Part shown: piece by piece, positions 1-42,617 of the stretch
Numbering within the stretch: the stretch's first letter is position 1
Layout: each line of letters opens with the position of its first letter
Assembly (NCBI GenBank): GCA_033032865.1
Contig: JAWHQI010000735.1
Coordinates: forward strand, 1 to 64,000
Length of the DNA stretch: 64,000 nucleotides
DNA from: Dactylorhiza incarnata
Taxonomy: Eukaryota; Streptophyta; Magnoliopsida; Asparagales; Orchidaceae
Direction: 5' to 3'
Position numbers and translations under genes: made by a program
Notes under the pieces: generated by a model
What the model was told of the DNA's origin: nothing
Database searches by the model: none
The model's input: only the letters and a program-made list of their open reading frames with translations

Positions 1-876
1 CTAGACTTTCACAAAAATCTGTCATAGCTCCAGATTCAAATTCTGTTCCATGGTCACTTCTGATTTTGACTACCGAACATTCAAATTCGTTCTGGATTTG
101 CTTGACAAACTTGGTGAAAATGTCAAACGTATCTGACTTGTGTTTTAGAAAGAATACTGATGCAAAACGTGAGTAATCATCTACAATAACAAATGTGTAA
201 GATTTACCTCCTAAACTTCTAACTTGCAAAAGACCAAATAAGTCCATATAAAGTAGGTATAAGCACCTAGTTGAATCTTTGCCTTTAATGCTTTTAAAGG
301 TGGCTCTTGTTTGCTTGCCTTTACACAAGCATGACAAGGTCTATCTTTAATGCACTTAATATTTGACGCATCACGTACTAAGTTTTGTGAGAACAGCTTA
401 TTTATAGTTTTGAAATTTATATGCGCTAATCTCTTATGCCATTTATCAGCAAGAGATGCACTATCTTTTGCTAAAAGACATACTGGTGTAGAAGATGATA
501 AACAAAGAAAATTTAAACAGAACATATTTCTACAACGAGTGCCTGATAAAATCGTTTCTAAGTTATCTGCGGATTTTATCAAACACTTATCTTTACGAAA
601 ATCAACTATGTATCCTTTATCACAAAGTTGACTTATGCTTATCAGATTATGTTCTAATCCTTCCACATAAGTTACATCTGAAAAGGATACATTACCGTTA
701 GAGATCATACCATAGCCTTTTGTTATTCCTCTGTCAGATCTGCCAAATATAACTTTTGGACCATTCTCAACAGGGATGAAATTTTGCAAAAGGCTTCTTG
801 TTCCGGTCATATGCCGAGAACAACCACTGTCTAAATACCAGATAGGATTTTTGTTGGCCTTTGGACATACCTGCAA
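1..876 (-). pseudogene. copia protease end, GAG-pre-integrase and integrase start (frameshifted)
   Basis: The minus-strand frame 876-211 begins near a retroviral-type aspartic protease motif, LDSGCSRHMTG, followed by a pre-integrase zinc-binding segment (H..H..C..C around WHKRLAHINF and CHACVKASK). The integrase core then continues in another frame from about position 285 to 1: I read DLFGLLQVRSLGGKSY, then FVIVDDYSRFASVFFL and KIRSDHGTEFE. These are the first acidic residue, the second acidic residue region and the DNG-like block of copia integrases. The frame change near 285 disables the protein. The rest of pol lies outside the window. Confidence 0.85.
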
Positions 877-1041
877 AAGAAAATTACTTTGCCTTAAGAG
901 CCCAAATAACTTTGGGTCCTTGGTCCCTTGTTAGTTGAGCACCACGATGAACATTAACGTTGCAAGCGGTCTTTCTTGCATTGTTTAGTTGTGGTCTCTT
1001 GGAATATGTAGAATTGAACCAACAGTCTACGACAAAGTGAC

Positions 1042-1542
1042 CTATTTTGCCGCAACACCAACAGTTAAACCTGTTGTACCTTCTTTAATATTTTCCTGCT
1101 TAATTCTTTTAACTTTGGTCTTGGCAGGATCAATCCTTCTGGATGAGGATGTTTCATGAGTACAGCATACACAGGGTAATGCTTTCTCCTTTGGCTTAGG
1201 TACAATAGTCTTTACTATTGGTGCTTTAACAATACTTGGACCATGAACATATGGACCATAATCTCTCAGATTCACTTCTTCATAAGGTGCTTTGAGAGCA
1301 CTTTGACCGAGGTATTTAGGACGAGCCCATCCCTTATAGTCATTGACAGACGCGAAATTAATAGGTCGTGTCAAGTGACCATAAGAGCTTTCCATGTCAT
1401 AAGCATTTGTGGGAAGTAGAACTTTCTTAAATTCCACTTGTTCTAGATGGGCTTTCCCTTTTTCTTCGATAGTAGCTTTCTTAGCATTCTTATTTTTCTT
1501 CTTGGCACGGGTGCCTTTAGAAGAATTTCTTGGCCCAGCCAC
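1042..1542 (-). pseudogene. copia gag C-terminal / linker region, lysine-rich
   Basis: This 166-residue minus-strand frame lies between the coiled-coil part of gag and the protease. It opens with a very basic stretch (KKKNKNAKKATIEEKGKAH) and contains a CVCC cysteine cluster late in the frame. I see no recognisable catalytic motif. Its position in the same strand and order as gag and protease makes it part of the same gag-pol polyprotein, separated from its neighbours only by short frame breaks. Confidence 0.6.
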
Positions 1543-1547
1543 ATGAC

Positions 1548-1856
1548 CTAAACCACTGATACTTGCTTTAGCAGAGAAGGTATCAATGATTGGAAGAATG
1601 GTTTTCGTTGTGAAAGCTTTTCAACTAGCTTCTTTTCAGCGGTTAGCTGTTCTTCCAGAACTTTGATAGAGTTCTCTTTCCGTTCAAGGAGCTCATCTGA
1701 GCTTTTGATCTTGTCTTTCAGGATTTGGTTTTCCTCTTTGAAGGACGAAAGTTGTTCAACTTCCTTTCTCAAATTAGATTCCACTTCTTTGAGAGACATG
1801 ATCTCCTTGGCCTGAATTTTGACTACCTTTCGGCCTTTGGCAAAACTTTTAAGCAT
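1548..1856 (-). pseudogene. copia gag coiled-coil segment
   Basis: The 102-residue frame is rich in Glu, Lys, Leu and Ser with heptad-like spacing (for example LKDKIKSSDELLERKENSIK), which predicts a coiled coil. It overlaps the end of the zinc-knuckle frame (1823-2503) in a different phase, so a frameshift separates them. Long coiled-coil gag extensions occur in some large plant copia lineages. No enzymatic motif is visible. Confidence 0.6.
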
Positions 1857-2503
1857 TTTAGTGTATTGGTCATGAGGTTTGAGTCATCATCTGAAAGATA
1901 ATCCTTTTGTTCAGCTGAAGCATATTCAGAATCAGATAAGATGGTGTGAGAATTTACCTTCCCAGTATATGGAGGTTCTTCTTCTTCATCAGTCATAGCC
2001 ATTAGCCCGAAGTAGGCTTCTTCTTCACTACTTGATTTCTCCGAGTCACTATCGCTTAAAGTTTTATTCTTTTTAGCGACTAGACTCTTTTCAATCTTCC
2101 TTTTCCCGTGGGTGGATTTCCTTTCTTCTTTTCTTCCACCCTCTTTCTTTTTATAAGGGCATTCAACAATCATGTGCCCTGGCTTATTGCAACAATAACA
2201 AACTATATCAGAAGAAATATGTTTACCAGTTTTAGATTTATACCTGTCATGATTGCTAGAGCTCTTTTTGTGATGATCACCATCACGTCGAGAATGTCTA
2301 TTTTCAGAGGAAAACTTATTCCTCATGTGTCTTCTTTTGTTTAGCAGTTTCTTGAACTGACGACGAGAGATTAGAGAAAACTCTCCATCAGACATTTCAG
2401 AACTGGAGGAGCCGGCTTCAGATTCTTTTTCATCATCAGATTCTTGTGTTCTAACTGGAGACAAAGCTCTGCTTTTTCTGGAGCTTTCGGCTTTCATAGC
2501 CAA
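1823..2503 (-). pseudogene. copia gag with CCHC zinc knuckle
   Basis: This frame encodes a Ser/Glu-rich N-terminal part, then a basic stretch, then CYCCNKPGHMIVEC. That is a C-x2-C-x4-H-x4-C zinc knuckle typical of retrotransposon nucleocapsid, which binds element RNA. It is followed by acidic serine-rich sequence. The upstream minus-strand DNA (2504-2785) continues gag-like sequence linking it to the N-terminal gag frame. Confidence 0.85.
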
Positions 2504-2784
2504 GGTCCTTTCCTGTTAGAAATTCTATTTCCATCTTCTTCTGTTTTGCGAATGTTCATTTGCAGTTCATGAGATAATAGTTTCCCAAACAGATTCTGAG
2601 GGTTTAGATTTGGTAACTTCCCAAATTCTCTGATTGCAACTATCTTGCTATCCCAGTCTTTCGTTAGGGATCGCAGGAATTTGTCATTTAGTTCACCATT
2701 AGTAAACTCCCGACCATAATTCCTTAGGCCGTTTACTATCTTGAAGAATCTTTCATAAGCATCGACAATGCACTCCTTTTTATT

Positions 2785-3234
2785 CTACTTAAAAGCCTCG
2801 TACTCTTGATTCAAAAGAGATCTTCTATCATCTCTTACTTCTTCAGTACCTTCCATAAGAACTATTAAAGACGTCCACATTTCTTTGGCAGAATTACAGT
2901 GAATTAAGTTTTGCAACATTGAATCATCCACAGCACTGGCAATTATGTTCTTTGCCTTTTTGTCCAAAGCAATGAGAGCAATCTCATCCTTTGTTAAGTC
3001 CATCATTTTCTTTGGTACTCTTAAGGTTGGATCAATAGTAGAAGCGGTCATAGGCACATGAGGTCCTTCTTCAACGACTTGGAAGATTCTTGGGTCTGCG
3101 GCTTCCATATAAAATCTGACTCTTTCTTTCCACATAGGAAAATTAGCCTTAGTGCATATTGGCAATTTCAACGAAGACGATTCCTTGCACTTTTCCATGA
3201 TAGCTAGCAAATAGAATGGAGAGATCCTATTCAA
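2785..3234 (-). pseudogene. copia gag N-terminal domain (UBN2/DUF4219 type)
   Basis: This frame has the hallmarks of plant copia gag: an early FPMWKERVRFYMEA segment and later SAKEMWTSL. It starts about 25-40 nt after the primer binding site, as expected for a gag start. It ends at an in-frame stop after NQEYEAFK, although homologous sequence continues in the same sense past the stop (YERFFKIVNGLRNYG can be read just downstream). The gag gene is therefore interrupted by a nonsense codon. Confidence 0.8.
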
Positions 3235-3258
3235 GGTGGTAACCTTTCAAGAATAACC

Positions 3259-3272
3259 TCCTCTGATACCAA
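3259..3272 (-). other. primer binding site, tRNA-Met type
   Basis: On the minus strand the sequence just inside the LTR reads TTGGTATCAGAGG. It matches the usual plant copia primer site complementary to the 3' end of initiator tRNA-Met. It fixes the inner LTR edge at 3274 and shows the element runs leftward. Confidence 0.85.
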
Positions 3273-3273
3273 T

Positions 3274-4941
3274 TGTAATATCTAGATGCTAACCAAAATC
3301 ACCTAGGGGGGGGGGGGGGGGGGGGGGGGTGAATAGGTGATAAATGCGTCTTTTGCGGAATTGAAAATCTTGAAAATAAAGAACGCACAGAAGCAAATCA
3401 CAAACACAGGCAACACAAGAAATTTATAGTGGTTCTCCGTTCTTGGGTACTCCACTTGCCGGCCTCGCCAATCTAGCACCACAGCTAGACTTGACTACTT
3501 CACTAAATCTCGGATCAAGAACGATCCTACAATCCTCAGAGTCAAAACTCTTACAACTCGGAGATCAAACTCCTACAAATTCAGAGAAAAACCTTCTCTT
3601 ACAACTCGGAGAATACCTCTCCTACAACTCGGAGAACAATCTCTCCTACAATTAAGAATGTAAGGTTTGAATGAAACTGTACTTAACAAATCACAAATAG
3701 ATCTGAATAATTTGATGAAGATCTTCTTCCTTCTTGCGACAAAAATGACTTCGGCTTGATGTAGAAGAAGATGAATCGAATCGGCACAAAACAGATCTTC
3801 TAAGGTCTTGATCGATCCAATAGAATCAGAACGTGTGAGGCAATGATCGATTGACCTTTCTCTTCCACTTGGAGACGAATTCAGATAACTCACGATCGAA
3901 CTCCAACGACGGCGATGCACGACACTAGACGACGATCTTGGATCAGATTAGGGTTAGGAGAATATGAACTCTGATCTTCAAAAATGATTACTGCTCATTC
4001 TTAAGGAGTAATCATTATATAGATGAAGATCTAACGATCAAACCTTAAAACGAGGAAAGACGTCACGTCAATTTGACGGAAAAGACTTGACGTCAAAACG
4101 GGAAAACAAAGCTCACGAGAAATACTAGAATTAGACTTCTCGAGAGATCCAAGACACCTCGAAAGAAACCGGCTAGTTCTCGAAAAACAGCTTTAGAAGA
4201 GAGATCAAAGAATTATGACAGGACTTCTCGAGAGATACAGGACTTCTCGAGAACAAGGGAAACTTCTCGAAAACTTCAGAACAATTTCGAGAACAACCTT
4301 CAGAGATAAAGGCTTTTCGAAAGAACCAAAGATTTCTCGAAAACAAAAGTACTTCTCGAGAGATAAAAGACTTCTCGAAAGCTGAGCTGAGACAGACTTC
4401 TCGAAAACAACTAGAAAAGAACTTTTCTCGAAAACAAAGAAAACTTTTCGAGAGAACAAAGATTTCTCGAGAAATGCAAGTAACTACTCGGAAGATTCAA
4501 CATTGTCTTGAGAGACTTCTGAAACAACCCTTCTCGAAAAATAAACAAGGACATCTCGAGAGCACAGAAGGACTTCTCGAGAGCACAGAAGGACCTCTCG
4601 AAAAGTATCCTTACATCTCAAAAAATTTACTTAGGAAACTTTCTTCCTTTGTCTTCAGACCAATGCTGCACACCTAAGCTTTGAATCTTTAATGTCTTGA
4701 TCATAAAGTGTATCCCAATTGAGAGACCACACATGAGTCAACCTCATACCTCACACAATGAAGAATTACATTGCATGAGACTGTGCTTATTGACCCATTG
4801 TGACCTGACATTGGTCTACACTTAGCAATGTGAACCTGCAAGAACATTACTAGAAAAGCAAATCAAATACACAAACAATTCAATCTTGGTTCAAAGTTGA
4901 CTTTCTACAAATCAAGGCTATTGTGGATACAATACCCAACA
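3274..4941 (-). repeat. 5' LTR of the left-edge copia element
   Basis: On the minus strand the LTR starts TGTTGGGTATTGTATCC (from 4941) and ends ..TTACA (3274), just before the primer binding site. The segment 4130-4620 is packed with repeats of a short motif around CTTCTCGAGA or CTTCTCGAAA. A G homopolymer lies near 3307-3330. The partner LTR is outside the window, so age cannot be judged. Confidence 0.85.
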
Positions 4942-5016
4942 CTATATTTGACATTTTTGAATGTTACACCAAAGACAACTTCTTGTAATTGCAAGATCTA
5001 TAGGAGGTCCACGTGT

Positions 5017-5075
5017 ATATATATACACACACACGAGCAGCTCCGCACGGGCTTCACTCGTGCTCGCTGACTCTG
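5017..5075 (-). repeat. decayed Helitron-like 3' terminus
   Basis: On the minus strand the sequence reads CGAGCACGAGTGAAGCCCGTGCGGAGCTGCTCGTG and runs into a TG/TA dinucleotide tract. It aligns with the terminal hairpin of the intact Helitron at 49870 (CGAGTACGGGCGAAGCCCGTGCGG then AGATGCTAGT). The CTAG end has decayed to CTCG. No 5' terminus was found, so this is a remnant. Confidence 0.5.
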
Positions 5076-5077
5076 AG

Positions 5078-5203
5078 TTGGCTGCGCCCGCATTCGAGTT
5101 GGCTGCGCCCGCATTCGAGTGGGCTGCGCCCGCATTCGAGTTGGCTGCGTCCGCATTCGAGTGGGCTGCGCCCGCATTCGAGCGGCATGCGCCCGCATTC
5201 GAG
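5078..5203. repeat. 21-bp minisatellite, six units
   Basis: Six contiguous copies of a 21-bp unit (TTGGCTGCGCCCGCATTCGA plus G) are present with only a few substitutions, such as TTGG/TGGG/CGGC at the unit start and one CCC to TCC. Open frames on both strands here are only translations of the repeat. It sits just inside the decayed Helitron-like end. Confidence 0.95.
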
Positions 5204-5594
5204 AGGATATATACTTTTACACCAATTGAGAAACAAAAAAAAAATCTTAATTTCCTGTTTTGGTGCTTTAAACATCAGTACACAACAAATCTAGTGCTCC
5301 TTTGTGTGAAATTTATTTATTTTTTATAAAAATAAATTACACAGTGAACAAAATGAAATTTTGACTTAAGTGTGATTCACTTTTAAATAGTGCTTTTTTG
5401 GATACACCTTAACCAGCAATAGTGTCTCCCAAAGCTTCCGCTAGTTTGTGTTCATGCAACTAATCTTTCTTTATATTTTTTTCTTTTCCTGTAGTTCAAA
5501 TATATTGATGAACTTTTTTAAATTGGGTGCCAATCAAAACAACTTTATGGTCTCAACTCACCAATATAATAGAATTGTATGCGAGATGTAGAGC

Positions 5595-5730
5595 AACTTT
5601 AGGAGCCCCCTCGGCATTGTACCAACGCGACAACGCTCCTGCAGCCCGCAAACCCTCATGCGCGACAGTACCCGGGCCGCAATAGTACCCTAACTGCGAG
5701 CGTCGCGCACGAGGATTTGCGAGTCCATTC
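5595..5730. repeat. interspersed repeat related to 11325-11395
   Basis: The sequence CCTCGGCATTGTACCAACGC..GACAACGCTCCTGCAGCCCGCAAACCC is clearly homologous to the segment near 11330-11395 (CCTCGGCAGTGTCCCGACGC..GGAGCTCCTGCAACTCGCAAACCC). It is a non-coding dispersed repeat, probably a body fragment of the Helitron-like family. Confidence 0.6.
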
Positions 5731-5873
5731 ATTTAGGGTTTAGGCGTGCACATTTTGTAAACAGTTACCTTTCAAAATACTGTTTCCTATTTTGGGGTTT
5801 AAATCAGAATAGTGTTTGGCTTAATGCTCCATTTGTTAAGACAAATCCAAAACGCAAATTGCACCTCTTTACC

Positions 5874-6067
5874 GCTTCGTTTCGTTCGGCTTATTTGCTC
5901 CGGTGAGTTTGGACAAAAACGTCATTGTCATACCAAATATTTTATGCTTATAACTAGTTTCTTTTTTTGACAATGGTAGTAACATTTGTCATACCAAACA
6001 TACATTCTATGACAATGACGATTTTGTCCAAACTCACCGGAGCAAATAAGCCGAGCCAAACGAAGCC
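5874..6067. mobile_element. Tourist-like MITE (foldback)
   Basis: The left arm GCTTCGTTTCGTTCGGCTTA..TTTGCTCCGGTGAGTTTGGACAAAA is mirrored on the right by TTTTGTCCAAACTCACCGGA..GCAAATAAGCCGAGCCAAACGAAGCC. It encodes no protein. The ends match the GGCTCCGTTTGG family found at 42932, 58430 and 61038. Such elements are mobilised in trans by PIF/Harbinger transposases. Confidence 0.75.
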
Positions 6068-6579
6068 TACATTTCGAGATTCAATTCAACCGTCCAGGAA
6101 TGTTTGTATCTACGTACCTTCGGATGTTTTGAAATGATATTGCATTGTTCAACTTATAATATGTCTCCTCCCAATGACCCATTTCTTGACGAAGTGCTCT
6201 AGGTTTCGCGTTTCGCTCACTGGTGTTTTTATTTCTTTCCTCTGTGAATGATTATTATCCATATAATTCAATATATCTCCCTCATCATCAATGGTGTTTG
6301 TTGTGTGCCTAAACCAATATTGTTAGGAGGCTTTTTCTGCTCTGATTATTCATATCACCTAATCATTTTGTGTTGTTCGTGCAACTCATATCTTCATATT
6401 TGTGTGGATTCATAATATGGTGTACTCCTCAATTTTATTCTCATTCTGCTAGTATGGGATACCACGGTAGGATTATGGATTCATGGATTGGGTTTTGTAA
6501 CGTCTCTTTTTAAAACAATCATATATATAGATAGTGGGTATGAACATATCGTCCCACTCTCACCTAGGTCTATACAAAT

Positions 6580-6770
6580 ATGTATATGAGCATCTTCGCA
6601 CGGACGGTCTCCGCTTTGATAGTACCCCAACAACAATGCTACCTCCGACCAAACTCGCTAGCCTTAGGACACTCTGTCAATTGAGTAATTGGCAGTGCGT
6701 GGGTAGCCCCCGTGCTCTGCGTGGCAGTACCCCCACCTTGACAGAACACGTGCACGCGCACACATACATA
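6580..6770 (-). repeat. Helitron-like repeat copy
   Basis: The + strand GAGCATCTTCGCACGGACGG..AGTACCCCAACAACAATG..GTCAATTGAGTAATTGGCAGTGCG..GTACCCCCACCTTG aligns with 11171-11345 over most of its length. On the minus strand it would end in a hairpin followed by AAGATGCTCAT, a decayed version of the 49870 Helitron end. It is non-coding. Confidence 0.55.
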
Positions 6771-6811
6771 GGCGTGCGTGCGCACACACACAGACCGCAC
6801 ACAGAGAGAGA

Positions 6812-6829
6812 GGGGGGGGGGGGGGGGGG
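6812..6829. repeat. G homopolymer after (AC)n
   Basis: A run of about 18 G follows a CA/GA dinucleotide tract (6750-6811). Length in such runs is error-prone in assemblies. Confidence 0.9.
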
Positions 6830-7050
6830 ACTAAAAGGCCAGATATGTTTTGAATTGAGCAACCAACTGAACCAATCCAGATAAGAAGATTAAACCAGAC
6901 CGACACTGCCGGTTCAGTTTGACCCAAATGAAACTCGAATTCGTGTCAAAAGACCTGTGGGCTTGCTTTAGTTGCTTATGAGTTAACAGGCCGAACAGCC
7001 GGACCCATCTTCAACCAGCCGCATGTATTAACACCCTCGCAATTTCGCAC

Positions 7051-7095
<45 letters not shown>

Positions 7096-7099
7096 ACTC

Positions 7100-7160
<61 letters not shown>

Positions 7161-7170
7161 CCCCTCTGAG
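7051..7170. repeat. (CT)n microsatellite upstream of the malic enzyme gene
   Basis: Two long CT tracts are separated by CCCACTCCTCCCTCG. A second CT-rich block lies at 7285-7345. They fall 360-650 bp upstream of the malic enzyme start codon, the zone expected for the core promoter or 5' leader. CT/GA repeats in plant leaders are known binding sites for GAGA-binding BBR/BPC factors, so a regulatory role is possible but not shown. Confidence 0.9.
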
Positions 7171-7702
7171 GCTCTGCTCAGCCTGTTCATGGAAGAGAGA
7201 GATAGACCGGAGAATTAGGATCATCCCTCCCGCAGAAAACCCTCTCCTTAACACTTTAATCGCAGGAGACCAAGTTCAGTTCCGTGAAACTCTCTGTCTC
7301 TCTCTATCTCCTCCGTCCATTCTCTCTCTCTCTCTCTGCTCGTCTGTCTATCTTTCCTCCGTCCGTGGTCTCAATCCTATCACATCCCGCAGGATGCTCT
7401 CGCTCGACCGATCCGCTTTTCTGGTAATGTCCATCTCCCCTCATTCATCGATCATTTCACACCCCGCTCGCATTTGAAAGAAAACGGCCCAGTTTCTTCA
7501 ACCCCCTTTCTAATCTTGTTCCTTCGTGCCGTGATCCGCTGTCGGATCGAAGGGAGGAGACAAGCTCCGAATCAATCTCCCTCAGAGCAGGAAACCGACA
7601 TCAGCAGCAGGGGAGAAGAAAACATCGGTCGTCTGCATCGCGGCGGGAGAGAAGAGGAAAACGAGGAGCACGGAGCTGGTGCTGGAGAGCGCAGGAGCGG
7701 AA

Positions 7703-40189
<32,487 letters not shown>

Positions 40190-40348
40190 AATCTGCACTC
40201 AAAGTCGATAATTTTGCGCAAGCCAATTGACTTTGGGATATTCATTTTTTTTAAGATTAAGATGATGCAAGTGGAAGCATTCATCATCCATGAAAACTTA
40301 ATTCTTTTATTTCAGTGGAAGTTTCTTTCAACTGGAATGCATGTATAA

Positions 40349-40354
40349 AATAAA
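40349..40354 (+). terminator. candidate polyadenylation signal of malic enzyme
   Basis: AATAAA lies 160 bp after the stop codon in an AT-rich 3' region. Plant signals are loose, so this is only a candidate. Confidence 0.4.
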
Positions 40355-40646
40355 TGGAAACTCATGGTTTTCAAAGTCTGGCGCTGTCCACAGAAGTTGC
40401 ATTCTTGTAAGAGATGTGAATCCGCTTGTCGGATGTTTTTTCTTTTTCAAATATTTAATTTTGCTCTGTAGCAGTTTATCAGACTCTTTAAGAAATGAAT
40501 AACTTACAATGATCACAGGTTTTAATTTTCTGTGCATTTCCTTTCTCCTTTTCTTCTTGGGAAATTTGAGTTGGTTTGTTCTTGAAACTCTGGTGTAATT
40601 ATTTGGCATGATAGGCAAAAAATTCCATTAGATTGTAGATGATTTA

Positions 40647-40815
40647 GGCTCCGTTTGGTGCGGCTTTTTTGCTACTATGAGTTTGGACAAAAATGTCACC
40701 ATCATAAAATGCATGTTTGACAAGACAATGGTTATGACCGCCATCAACAAAAGAAATTTTGTTTTGAACATAAAAGTTGATGGAGTTCCTCAGGTGTGGT
40801 TGAGCATTCACGAAC
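40647..40815. mobile_element. Tourist-like MITE, left half
   Basis: TTA then GGCTCCGTTTGGTGCGGCTT, followed by GAGTTTGGACAAAAATG, CATAAAAGTTGATGGAGTTCC and GCATTCACGAACGACAG. These are the same internal words as in 58430-58645. The right inverted repeat is missing. Confidence 0.7.
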
Positions 40816-42275
40816 GACAGTTCTTAAAACTTGAATATATAAATGAAGTTTGTATTTGATCTAGTCGTGATATTTTAGTATGGTAGATATTAAGTTTTAA
40901 CTTTGCTTTGAAGCAGTTTGTTGATGTTATTACCGAGTTATCGGGATAAGACCGAGGCCGTCCGGCCGTTGCAACTCACATATATTAAAAAACTGAAAAT
41001 AGAGGTGTGACGGCAGAGGGAAGGGGATCCTTTGGCTGGACCAGAAAAATTCTTTCCCTCCGGCGATTATTATAAACTTAGTTTTCGGAATGAGAATTTT
41101 TATATACTAAACCTTCAAATAGCAAATTATTATCAGAGCGATGAGAGACGAGGCGCCCCCAAATAGCCCATGAAGTTTTGATAGCGTTGACCCTATTATT
41201 TAAGCTTCAACACTTAAATTATTTGTATATCATTGCGGTTTTAGATCAAAAGTTCCATAGCCTGTAAGCCATTGGATCCACACTTATAAATTCTCAACCC
41301 TTTCTGTTTGTTTTCGCCGACCATGATCTTCAACTTCGGATTGCCCGGGAGGAAGTAGAACTTGAAACTCTTACAAGTTCACAGTTTTCAACTGAGAGAG
41401 TTGACTTCAAAATCATGTTTACAGAGGTAGAAACTTGAAATATCCAAGTTTTTGCAGCCCCAAGAAGTTATGTTCGCAAGTAAATCTAAACAAATATATG
41501 ATTGGTTCATATATAAGTAGAGCAATGTTACGTGCACATGAAATTTGGCTATGTGCATCCAAATGTTATGTGTACGTAGAAATATTTTATTTGCAGCCAA
41601 ACATTATATGTGCACCCAAAATGAAGCATCAACAAAATTGAATTTTAAACATAATTTTTTTTCCAAAGTCTATATAATCTCCAAAAGTACGGCACATTTG
41701 TCAAAACTACTACAACTTTTCTAAATTAGTGAATAACACATAATTTTAGAGTTTTGAATAGAACCGCCTGAAAACCCTATATCCATTGCCTACCTTCATC
41801 GTTGGAGCAGGAGATCACCGGCGGCGAGCGAAATCATGTTGTCCTCCTCCGACTGCGTCGAGGGTTGCGTCGATGGAGGCGAAATCTGGAGCGAAACCTG
41901 CCTTCTGTCGCGAGCGAGTGCGGGATCTCCCAAATTTTTTCTTGCCTGCGCTTAGGGCTTCAGTTTGGTAGAATAAAATCGATTTTGAGTTTTTTTTACG
42001 GGTGCATATAGCTGCCTGCCTTTAACATTGCTCTGTAAGTATTGCCTTCTATAAGTATTGTCATACCAATGCTATTGACAATCAAGAAAAGTCAACTCAG
42101 ATTAAAGTCAACGCATTAACAGATAATTTTAGTTTATTAAAGCTGTTGTGTGTTACCCGTGCTCCGATTAAACTTGGACGGCTCTGATCCACCCGGTATG
42201 TTATCTTGCAATCACTGTTCATGGGTCGGTTCTCATTTCCACGACCATAGTGACGAACTATTTTGCTGCCGAAAT

Positions 42276-42617
42276 ATGCTGCCGTCGACTCCAAGCCTTC
42301 ACCGGCTTCCGCCGCCGTCTTCTCCTTCTCTTCTCTTCCATTCCTTTTCCCCTTCCGCAGCCGCGCGCCGTGTTAAACTCTTCGGCGGCGGCGTCTGGAG
42401 AGATGTGTTTCCGTCCCCAATGGCAGCGGTGATATGCATGGCAAGTCAGAGGAGGGTGAAGATGGTGGCCAAGCAGATAATGAGGGAGCTATCCGATATG
42501 CTTCTGACCGACAACGTCCTCCAGTACGCAGTCCTTCCCGAAGCCTCTCTCGGCGCCGACCGCTACCTCTCCTCCCTCACCACCATTAGCGACGTTGAGG
42601 TATCCGGTGACCTACAG
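42276..42617 (+). CDS. RBFA: RbfA exon 1
   Basis: Encodes residues 1-114: transit peptide (MLPSTPSLHRLPPPSSPSLL onward) and the first half of the RbfA domain, ending DVEVSGDLQ. The donor is CAG|GTGATT. Confidence 0.9.

Larger units (their letters stand above)
1..4941 (-). mobile_element. Ty1/copia LTR retrotransposon, 5' part (3' end beyond the window)
   Basis: Read on the minus strand, the order is LTR (4941 to 3274), a tRNA-Met-like primer binding site, gag, zinc knuckle, protease, then the start of integrase, which runs off the left edge. This is copia order with integrase ahead of reverse transcriptase. The reading frame is broken by at least one in-frame stop near 2785 and by a frameshift near 285 in integrase, so this copy is defective. 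The LTR is long (1668 bp), unlike the 104-147 bp LTRs of the other copia elements here. A related truncated LTR lies on the + strand at 26859. Subfamily was not determined. Confidence 0.9.
40190..42275. other. intergenic region between malic enzyme and RbfA
   Basis: About 2.1 kb holding the malic enzyme 3' UTR, a MITE half (40647-40815), an AT-rich stretch and the presumptive RbfA promoter. A GC-richer patch at 41800-41960 gives small frames without family motifs. No third gene is supported. Confidence 0.6.

Noticed and set aside
42150..42275. Longer RbfA N-terminus from a GTG or from ATG 42198
   Set aside because: GTG starts are not expected in plant nuclear genes, and ATG 42276 gives the better transit peptide; 42198 is kept only as an alternative.
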